From Brevibacterium ihuae (lineage in GTDB: Bacteria; Actinomycetota; Actinomycetes; Actinomycetales; Brevibacteriaceae), in contig NZ_FXWZ01000003.1 in assembly GCF_900184225.1 (NCBI RefSeq), forward strand, positions 636,872 to 700,871: a DNA stretch of 64,000 nt. The letters are read 5' to 3'. Position 1 is the first letter of the stretch. Each line of letters starts with the position of its first letter. Made by a program: the position numbers and the translations under genes. Shown one piece after another: positions 30,657 through 37,272 of the stretch. Under the pieces are notes generated by a model. The model ran no database searches, was not told the DNA's origin, and saw nothing but the letters and a program-made list of their open reading frames with translations.

Positions 30657-31403
30657 TTATCCGTTCCTGCGCTTCTGTTCCCACAGCACCGGAAGCGCCG
30701 ACAGCAGGGGGACCGAGGTGACCGGTGCCGGGCCGAGGTCGAGGGCGACGCTCCGGCCCGGGGGAACCGGCGGCAGGATCGGTTCCGGGTGCACCGCCAC
30801 GACCGGCTGACCGAGCGCGAAGTGATCCCCTACCTCGGCCGCGGGCGGGACCGCGAAGGCGAGCAGCCACGGCGCCCCGGGGCACATCGGGAGGTCGACC
30901 ACCGCATGGTCCCGGACGAGCACGCCGGCGAGCGGCAGTCCGATCGGAGCCGGCTGCCGGTACCAGCCGAGCCAGGTGTCCGCCCCGGACCAGCCGTCGA
31001 CGGGATGGGTGATGTGCACCCGGATCCGGTCGTGCCGGGCGTCGGTTTGCTCGAACGGCCGAGGCGGCTGCTCGCCGACGCTTTCGGCGACCCTCCGCAG
31101 CGCCGCCGGGGTCGTTCCCACGGCCCGCGCGAACCGGCGGGTGAAGGTCGGGAGGGAGTCGAAGCCGACGGCGGCGCACACCTCGGCGACGGCGAAGTCC
31201 TCGGCGAGCAGCAGGCGCTTGGCCGCGTCGAAGCGGATCGCCGAGAGGTACTGTCCGGGGCCCAGCCGGGCGACCCGGGCGAATGACCGCGCGAAGTGCG
31301 CGGGGCTGTAGCCCACGTGGTCGGCGATGTCGTCGACCACGATGCGCTCCGCGTACCGCTCCCGCATGAATCCGATCGCGGCGAGCGCCGTCGTGTGATC
31401 CAT
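30657..31403 (-). CDS. AraC-family regulator (N-terminal HTH)
   Basis: A 248-residue AraC/XylS regulator with the double HTH at the N-terminus (residues 1-100: VDDIADHVGYSPAHFARSFARVARLGPGQYL and VAEVCAAVGFDSLPTFTRRF) and a C-terminal domain of ~140 residues that resembles GyrI-like effector-binding domains. The start MDHTTAL is chosen because TACAGT ends 6 nt upstream and no ribosome site exists. It is divergent from the ggt gene and lies 126 bp upstream of the VOC operon, so it may control either one. Confidence 0.85.
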   Translation of the reverse strand: MDHTTALAAIGFMRERYAERIVVDDIADHVGYSPAHFARSFARVARLGPGQYLSAIRFDAAKRLLLAEDFAVAEVCAAVGFDSLPTFTRRFARAVGTTPAALRRVAESVGEQPPRPFEQTDARHDRIRVHITHPVDGWSGADTWLGWYRQPAPIGLPLAGVLVRDHAVVDLPMCPGAPWLLAFAVPPAAEVGDHFALGQPVVAVHPEPILPPVPPGRSVALDLGPAPVTSVPLLSALPVLWEQKRRNG

Positions 31404-31408
31404 GTCAC

Positions 31409-31441
31409 CACTGTAGACGCGAGCCCGGCCTCGATACAGTG
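31409..31441. promoter_or_regulatory. Back-to-back leaderless promoters of araC-type gene and ggt
   Basis: CACTGTA (31409-31415) and TACAGTG (31435-31441) form an inverted repeat 19 bp apart. Each supplies a TACAGT -10 box exactly 6 nt before the ATG of one divergent gene, and each -10 lies where the other promoter's -35 would be. Confidence 0.6.
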
Positions 31442-31446
31442 AATGC

Positions 31447-33060
31447 ATGACGAAGACCTTCCGCGCGATCTCGACCCCGCACCACCTGGCGACCGAGGCC
31501 GGCCGTCAGATGTTCGAGGCGGGCGGCAGCGCCGTCGACGCCGCGATCGCCGCCGATGCGGTGCTCGCCGTCGTCTACCCGCACAACACCGCGATCGGCG
31601 GAGACCTCATCGCGCTCGTGTCGACCCCCGGTGCCCCGGAGCCCGCTCTCGTCGATGCGTTCGGCTATGCCCCGCGCGACGTCCGACCCGAGCAGTGGGG
31701 CACGAGCGGGCGCGTTCCCGCCTTCGGACCGCCGTCCATCACCGTGCCCGGCACCCTGCGCGGCTGGCGGCATCTCCATGACGCCTACGGCAGGCTGCCC
31801 TGGGACACGCTCCTCGAGCCCGCGATCACTGCGGCCCGCGACGGCTACCCGATCAGCCGGTCGCTCCGCGGCGCCATCGACCGGACCGCGGCGTCCGGGG
31901 CCGAGGGGCGAGACTTCGTCGAGGCGTTCTTCGGACCGGAATGGGAGACCGCGAACACCGCCTCGAACCCCGCGCTCGCACGGACGCTCACCCGTCTCGC
32001 CGCGGCCGGGCCGGACGACTTCTACACCGGTGAGGTCGCTGCCGCCGTCCTCGCCTACCTGCGATCGGTGCGGCCGGAGTTCACCGCCGCCGACCTCGCG
32101 GACTACGCGGTGCGGACCACCGAGCCGCTGAGCACCACGTTCGGCGGGTACACCGTCCACACCGGCGGGGCGCCGTGCCAGGGCTTCGCGCTCCTCCGGT
32201 ACCTCGACGAGCTCGCCGAGGCGGTGGCCGCCGGGGCTCGGTCCGACGAGGCAGTGACCGGCGGCGGCGCGGCCCCAGCGAGCGAGGTGCGTCCCGAGCT
32301 GCTCGCCGACACCGCGCTCGCCCGGATCTGGGCGGATTCCTTCGCCCACTCGGATGCCCTGCGCGATTCGATCCTCACCGAGGACACCGACCCGGCGGCG
32401 CTGCTCGACCGGTCACTGGCCGGCGCGGCTGCGGGAGAGCGCGCGGGCGCCTCGGATGCGGGTGGGGCCGGTGCCTCGGCCCCGGCCGACGGCGACACCG
32501 TGGGCATCGCCGCCCACGACGGCGAACTGAGCATCTCGCTCATCCAAAGCCTGTACTCGGCGTTCGGCTCACGGTGCTTCGATCCGCGCACCGGGATCGT
32601 GTTCCAGAACCGCGGGTCGATGTTCTCCCTCGATCCGGAGTCCCCGCAGTTCGTCCGCGGTCGGGCACGCCCGCCCCACACGCTCATGCCGGTCATCGTC
32701 ACCGACGCCGAAGGCCGGCCCGCGATCGTCCAGGCGACGATGGGCGGCAAGGCGCAGGCGCAGATCCACGCGCGGCTCTTCACCCACCTCGTGCGCGGCG
32801 GCACCGCCGAACAGGCGGTCGCTCTCCCCCGCTGGGTCACGGGAATCCGCCATCCCGGTGACACCCCGCACACCGTCCACATCGAGGCGGACGTCCCCGC
32901 CGCGGTCGTCGAGGTGCTCGAGGACTCGACCCCGGAGCCACTGCAGCGGACCGCCGCGCTCACCGATTGGATGGGCCACGCGAACGTCATCGATCTGCGC
33001 GGCCCCGCACCGGCCGCGGCCTCAGACCCGCGCGCCGACGGCTCCGCCTGGGTGGGCTGA
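31447..33060 (+). CDS. Gamma-glutamyltransferase family protein
   Basis: A 537-residue Ntn-hydrolase precursor related to gamma-glutamyltranspeptidase. The large-subunit part begins with HLATEAGRQMFEAGGSAVDAAIAADAVLAVVYPHNTAIGGD. The predicted cleavage site precedes T351 in GDTVGIAAHDGE, and the small subunit has QNRGSMFSLD and PPHTLMPVIV, all family marks. No signal peptide is seen, so it probably acts in the cytosol; actinomycetes with mycothiol still carry such enzymes for gamma-glutamyl or acyl amides. Its mRNA is probably leaderless. The last bases and the following 30 bp are repeated downstream of the DUF559 unit. Confidence 0.85.
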   Translation: MTKTFRAISTPHHLATEAGRQMFEAGGSAVDAAIAADAVLAVVYPHNTAIGGDLIALVSTPGAPEPALVDAFGYAPRDVRPEQWGTSGRVPAFGPPSITVPGTLRGWRHLHDAYGRLPWDTLLEPAITAARDGYPISRSLRGAIDRTAASGAEGRDFVEAFFGPEWETANTASNPALARTLTRLAAAGPDDFYTGEVAAAVLAYLRSVRPEFTAADLADYAVRTTEPLSTTFGGYTVHTGGAPCQGFALLRYLDELAEAVAAGARSDEAVTGGGAAPASEVRPELLADTALARIWADSFAHSDALRDSILTEDTDPAALLDRSLAGAAAGERAGASDAGGAGASAPADGDTVGIAAHDGELSISLIQSLYSAFGSRCFDPRTGIVFQNRGSMFSLDPESPQFVRGRARPPHTLMPVIVTDAEGRPAIVQATMGGKAQAQIHARLFTHLVRGGTAEQAVALPRWVTGIRHPGDTPHTVHIEADVPAAVVEVLEDSTPEPLQRTAALTDWMGHANVIDLRGPAPAAASDPRADGSAWVG

Positions 33061-33092
33061 CCAGCACCGCCCGGGTACCTGAGCCCTCGTTC
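33053..33092 (+). repeat. Left imperfect direct repeat
   Basis: Begins inside the ggt stop region: TGGGCTGACCAGCACCG, then CCGGGT and CTGAG.CCTCGTTC. It matches 34727-34769 at about 36 of 40 bases with one 3-nt gap. Confidence 0.65.
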
Positions 33093-33131
33093 GCGCTGGC
33101 TGCGACTTCGGCTAGTGGACTACTTCCGTCC

Positions 33132-33193
33132 AACTGCGCGGGATCTCTCGATCTGCGCGCAATTGCGCGCAGATCGAGAGATCTCGCGCAGTT
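33132..33193. repeat. 62-bp near-perfect palindrome (left)
   Basis: Centred on AATT at 33161-33164. All 31 base pairs match but one (a G-T at 33141/33184). Each arm carries CTGCGCG twice, at a 19-bp pitch (33134 and 33153). It may also terminate ggt. Confidence 0.9.
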
Positions 33194-33380
33194 CGGTGAT
33201 GGCACGGCACGAGGCAGCGCGGCCTACGTTGGCACGAGAGTACGGCTTGAGGTGACGTGTGTGTGAGCGGCCCGAGGAGAGCGGACCCTCGCCGGTGCAT
33301 CGGACCTGTGGAGGGCGGGCGGTTTTCCACACTCCCCCGGTTGCGCCGCGCAAGGACTGCCGTTCGGCCCATGATCGAGC

Positions 33381-34547
33381 ATGGTTGCCGTATTCACCTA
33401 CTCCGACGTCGCCCATCTCCCCTCGGTCGAGCAGCGGCTGCGAGCCGGCTTGAATTGCTGCCTCGAGAGGATCTCCTCAGGGGTCTACGAGGTCGTCTCG
33501 CTGTGCGCGGTGTCAGAGCACCGGCCATTCGGGTACTTCGTCGACGATCCCAGCACCCTGCGTCCTCCGGTAACGGGGATCGCATCCGGGCGCAATCACG
33601 ATCCGCTGTGGCGCAGGTATGTTCGCGATCGGCACCTCGCCTGGATCCGCGCACACGGGTCCATACGTGCCGAGGACGTCGTCAGTCATCGGTCGGCTGC
33701 CCTGGTGCACGGAGTGCCGTACATCGGACCCGAACCCGGCCGGATCGAGCTGGTGAACCCGGTCGCGAGCCGCTCCGGCCGTTCCATCCACCGGCGCCAG
33801 CGCACCATTCCCGAAGCCCACACGATGCGCCTCGTCGACATCCCGGGGCCGAGTTCCGCAAGCGTGATCCCAGCGACGTCTTCCTCCGTCCCGCTTCATC
33901 TGCAGCACAAGTCCATCACCCTCGACGCCCCGGTGTCCGCAGCGGATGGTCTTCGCATCACCACCCCGGCACGCACTGCGGTCGACCTGGCCAAGGACTG
34001 CGGGATTCAATCCGGGGTCGCCGCTCTCGACTCCTACCTCGCACACGGTGAGCTGGCCGGTGGCCCGAAGAACCGCTTCACCGCGTTCCCTCCTGCAGAG
34101 GATGTCGTCGCTGTGCGACGGGAAACGCTCTCCTCGATCATCGAGATCGCCGGACGCGGTCCCGGACGGCGGCGACTTCTCACTGCTGTCGACTGGGCAA
34201 CCGGACTGGCCGAATCCCCTGCGGAGAGCCTGGCGACGGTGGGGTTCCGTCATCTCGGCATCACCGATGTGCAGCAGCAGGCATGGATCCACGATGCGGC
34301 AGGCACTCGAGTGGGTCGAGTCGATTTCCTCATCGAGCGAGCGCGGGTGGTGATCGAGATCGACGGCATGGAGAAGTACGCCTCGGGCTTCGACCCGAAT
34401 CTCATGCAGCGCGACGTCCTCATGGCCGAGAAGGAGCGCGAACACCGGATCCGCCGGTGCGGATACACCGTTCTCCGACTCACGTGGGCCGATGTCATCG
34501 ACCTGCAGCGGTTCCGCCGCGCCCTCCAGCGCGTGGGCCTCGTCTGA
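33381..34547 (+). CDS. AbiEi-like N-terminus plus DUF559 (VSR-like) nuclease protein
   Basis: A 388-residue protein. The first ~150 residues look like the winged-helix/AbiEi-type region seen in actinobacterial DUF559 proteins (ISSGVYEVVSL.., HRSAALVHGVPYI). Residues ~275-388 form the DUF559 PD-(D/E)xK fold: ESPAESLATVGFRHLG, GRVDFLIERARVVIEIDG with the D...ExD acids, then QRDVLMAEKEREHRIRRCGYTVLRLTW. The active-site acids are intact, so DNA cleavage is plausible; VSR relatives nick mismatches. GC and codon use are less extreme than neighbours, which suggests transfer. A CATGAT box 5 nt before the ATG may give a leaderless mRNA. No toxin partner is present. Confidence 0.75.
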   Translation: MVAVFTYSDVAHLPSVEQRLRAGLNCCLERISSGVYEVVSLCAVSEHRPFGYFVDDPSTLRPPVTGIASGRNHDPLWRRYVRDRHLAWIRAHGSIRAEDVVSHRSAALVHGVPYIGPEPGRIELVNPVASRSGRSIHRRQRTIPEAHTMRLVDIPGPSSASVIPATSSSVPLHLQHKSITLDAPVSAADGLRITTPARTAVDLAKDCGIQSGVAALDSYLAHGELAGGPKNRFTAFPPAEDVVAVRRETLSSIIEIAGRGPGRRRLLTAVDWATGLAESPAESLATVGFRHLGITDVQQQAWIHDAAGTRVGRVDFLIERARVVIEIDGMEKYASGFDPNLMQRDVLMAEKEREHRIRRCGYTVLRLTWADVIDLQRFRRALQRVGLV

Positions 34548-34590
34548 GTCAGCCTCACTCCGGACCAGGTTCGCAGGACGACGCCATCGA

Positions 34591-34650
34591 ACTGCGCAGT
34601 ATCCCGCCATCTGCGCGCAATTGCGCGCAGATCAGCAGATACCCCGCAGT
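34591..34650. repeat. 60-bp palindrome (right), same design as left
   Basis: Centred on AATT at 34619-34622. It shares the 24-bp core (half-site ATCTGCGCGCAA, 34609-34620, plus its complement) with the left copy. The outer arms pair with 5-nt and 2-nt internal loops. CTGCGC again recurs at a 19-bp pitch (34592 and 34611). Confidence 0.85.
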
Positions 34651-34726
34651 ACGGGGCAGAAGCACGACCGAGCGGACCGTGCGATCACTGGATGACCACA
34701 CCCCGTCCAGACAGCGCACCGACCGT

Positions 34727-34769
34727 TGGGCCGACCAGCACCGACCGGGTGGGCCCTGAGTCCTCGTTC
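34727..34769 (+). repeat. Right imperfect direct repeat
   Basis: TGGGCCGACCAGCACCG, ACCGGGT, GGGC, CCTGAGTCCTCGTTC; it pairs with 33053-33092 and closes the candidate unit. Confidence 0.65.
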
Positions 34770-34806
34770 AGCCCCGCACCGATCGACGCGCCGCAGCGCC
34801 GCGGGC

Positions 34807-37224
34807 TCAGCGCGCCGGGGTGAAGTACAGCGCGCCGAGCGCCGGCACCGTCACCGCCGCCGAGGCATCGAAGCCGTTGAATCCCTCGGACTCGCCGTCG
34901 ATCCACCCCATGTTCCCGACGTCGGACCCGCCGTACGTCTCCGCATCGGTGTTGAGCCTCTCCGTCCACACCCCTCCGAACGGCAGCGGGATCCGGTAGT
35001 CGCTCAGCGTCTGTCCGGAGAAGTTCACCACGCACACGAGCGGCTGCCCGGAGGCCGACCAGCGGACGAACGACAGGACCGAGTTCCCGGAGTCAGCGCC
35101 GTTGAGCCACTGGAACCCGGCCTGGACCCCGTCCTGCTCCCACAGCGCCGGCGACTCCTGGTAGAGCTGGTTGAGGTCGCGCACGAGACGCTGCACCCCG
35201 CGGTGCCCGGGGATGTCGGTGAGCCACCAGTCGAGTCCGTGCTGCTCGGACCATTCGGCCTCCTGGCCGAACTCCGAGCCCATGAAGACGAGCTTCTTGC
35301 CCGGGTGCGCCCACTGGTAGGCGAAGAACGATCGCATCCCGGCGAGCTGCTTCCACCGGTCGCCGGGGAACCGGGCGAGGAGCGAGCCCTTGCCGTGGAC
35401 GACCTCGTCGTGCGAGATCGGCAGCACGTACTGCTCGGAGAACGCGTAGACGAGCGAGAACGTGATGTCGTTGTGGTGCCAGCTCCGGTACATCGGATCG
35501 CGTCCGACGTAGCCGAGGGAGTCGTGCATCCATCCCATGTTCCACTTGAGGTCGAAGCCGAGTCCGCCGCCCGAGGTCGGGGCGGTGACGCCGGGGAACG
35601 CGGTCGACTCCTCGGCGATGATCGCCACCCCGGGGTGGGTCTTGCCGACGGTCGCCGTGACCTCCTGGATGAACCGGATCGCGTCGAGGTTCTCGCGCCC
35701 GCCGTGCTCGTTGGGCACCCACTGGCCGTCCTCGCGCGAGTAGTCGAGATAGAGCATCGAGGCGACGGCGTCGACGCGCAGGCCGTCGATGTGGAACTCC
35801 TCGATCCAGTAGAGCGCGTTGGCGACGAGGAAGTTCCGCACCTCGGGCCGGCCGTAGTCGAAGATCAGCGTGCCCCAGTCGGGGTGCTCACCGCGCCGCG
35901 GGTCCGGGTGCTCGTAGAGCGGTTCGCCGTCGAACCGGGCGAGCGCGAAGGAGTCCTTGGGGAAGTGGGCGGGGACCCAGTCGAGGATGACCCCGATCCC
36001 TGCCTCGTGCAGGCTGTCGACGAGGAACCGGAACTCGTCCGGGGACCCGAAGCGCGAGGCCGGGGCGTAGTACGAGGTGACCTGGTAGCCCCAGGAGCCG
36101 CCGAAGGGGTGTTCGGCGACGGGCATGAGCTCGACGTGGGTGAATCCGAGCTCGGACACGTAGTCGACGAGCTCGCGCGCGAGCTCGCGGTAGCCGAGCC
36201 CGAGGCGCCACGACCCCAGGTGGATCTCGTAGGTGGACATCGGGCGGTCGGCTGGCACCTCCGCGTCGCGGGCCGCGATCCAGCCGGAGTCGCGGAAGGA
36301 GTAGGCGGAGTCGGCGATGACCGAGGCGGTGCCGGGCGGCACCTCGGCGCTGCGGGCGAGCGGGTCGGCCTTGTCGATCCACCGGCCGTCGCGGGTGAGG
36401 ATGCGGTACTTGTAGGTCTCGCCCGCCCCGAGCTCGGGGACGAAGATCTCCCACACGCCGGTGGAGCCGAGCGAGCGCATCGCGTGACCGCGCCCGTCCC
36501 AGCCGTTGAAATTGCCGACCACCTGGACGGCCCGGGCGTTGGGGGCCCACACCGCGAAGCCGGTCCCGGTGAGCGGATCGCCGCCGGGCACATCGTACGA
36601 GCGCACCTGGGAGCCGAGGACCGCCCAGAGCTTCTCGTGGCGTCCCTCGGAGATGAGGTGGAGGTCGAGCTCGCCCACGGTGGGCAGATACCGGTACGGA
36701 TCGTCGACGACGACCGGCCCCGCGCCCCAGTCGACCTCGAGGCGGTAGTCGGGGATCTCGGTGAGTGGCAGCCGGGCCTCCCACACCCCGCTCCCGACGT
36801 GCTCGGCCGGGGTGCGCTCCCCGTCGACGAGCACGGAGACGGCGTGGGCCATGTGCTTGACGGTGCGGACGAGGATTTCGGAGCGGGTCGCCGAGGCGTG
36901 CGGGGACGATGTGGGACCCACGGTCGGTCGGGTCGACGGGACCGGCGGAGCCTGGGCGCCCGACGCGACGCCCGGTGCGGCGGAGTCGCGCTCAGCGCCT
37001 CCGGACGGAGCCGGGATCGGGGAACCGGCCGCGGCGGGTGAAGCAGGAGCCACCGGAGCCGCGGCCGAGGCGGGTGCCTCGGGGGCGGGCGGCGCCGTAG
37101 GAGCGGTCGGGCCGGTCCCGGCGTCCTCCGCGGCGTCGACGAGGTGCGCGCCGAGCAGACCGTGCGGGTCGAAGTGTGCACCGGCGGCGATCGTCTCGAG
37201 CAGGTCGGGGGTGAGTTCGCTCAT
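34807..37224 (-). CDS. glgB: 1,4-alpha-glucan branching enzyme GlgB
   Basis: An 805-residue GH13_9 enzyme that cuts an alpha-1,4 chain and reattaches it through alpha-1,6. After a short N-terminus (HFDPHGLLGAHLV) there is an unusual ~80-residue Pro/Ala/Ser linker (residues ~32-115), then the CBM48 domain, the barrel (DGLRVDAVASMLYLDYSR, AIIAEESTAF, LPISHDEVVHGKGSL) and the C-terminal beta domain. It is last in the order glgE-maltokinase-glgB and adds branches to the linear glucan made by GlgE. The ATG has an AGGAGGATGAC-type site in front. Confidence 0.95.
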   Translation of the reverse strand: MSELTPDLLETIAAGAHFDPHGLLGAHLVDAAEDAGTGPTAPTAPPAPEAPASAAAPVAPASPAAAGSPIPAPSGGAERDSAAPGVASGAQAPPVPSTRPTVGPTSSPHASATRSEILVRTVKHMAHAVSVLVDGERTPAEHVGSGVWEARLPLTEIPDYRLEVDWGAGPVVVDDPYRYLPTVGELDLHLISEGRHEKLWAVLGSQVRSYDVPGGDPLTGTGFAVWAPNARAVQVVGNFNGWDGRGHAMRSLGSTGVWEIFVPELGAGETYKYRILTRDGRWIDKADPLARSAEVPPGTASVIADSAYSFRDSGWIAARDAEVPADRPMSTYEIHLGSWRLGLGYRELARELVDYVSELGFTHVELMPVAEHPFGGSWGYQVTSYYAPASRFGSPDEFRFLVDSLHEAGIGVILDWVPAHFPKDSFALARFDGEPLYEHPDPRRGEHPDWGTLIFDYGRPEVRNFLVANALYWIEEFHIDGLRVDAVASMLYLDYSREDGQWVPNEHGGRENLDAIRFIQEVTATVGKTHPGVAIIAEESTAFPGVTAPTSGGGLGFDLKWNMGWMHDSLGYVGRDPMYRSWHHNDITFSLVYAFSEQYVLPISHDEVVHGKGSLLARFPGDRWKQLAGMRSFFAYQWAHPGKKLVFMGSEFGQEAEWSEQHGLDWWLTDIPGHRGVQRLVRDLNQLYQESPALWEQDGVQAGFQWLNGADSGNSVLSFVRWSASGQPLVCVVNFSGQTLSDYRIPLPFGGVWTERLNTDAETYGGSDVGNMGWIDGESEGFNGFDASAAVTVPALGALYFTPAR

Positions 37225-37272
37225 GGTTGCGTCATCCTCCTGGGCGCAGGCCCGCGGCTGGGTCGGGGTGCG

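Larger units (their letters stand above)
33053..34769. mobile_element. Candidate palindrome-bounded mobile unit carrying a DUF559 nuclease gene
   Basis: Order from left: ~40-bp direct repeat, 62-bp palindrome, DUF559 gene, 60-bp palindrome of the same design, second copy of the direct repeat. The unit has lower GC than its surroundings and separates ggt from glgB. No transposase is present. That this block moves as a unit is inference. Confidence 0.45.

Noticed and set aside
33307-33331. DnaA-box-like TTTTCCACA and TGTGGA repeat upstream of the DUF559 gene
   Set aside because: Only one near-match and no cluster, so an origin is not supported.
33381-34547. AbiE-type toxin-antitoxin pair
   Set aside because: Only the AbiEi-like N-terminus is present; no AbiEii nucleotidyltransferase gene follows.
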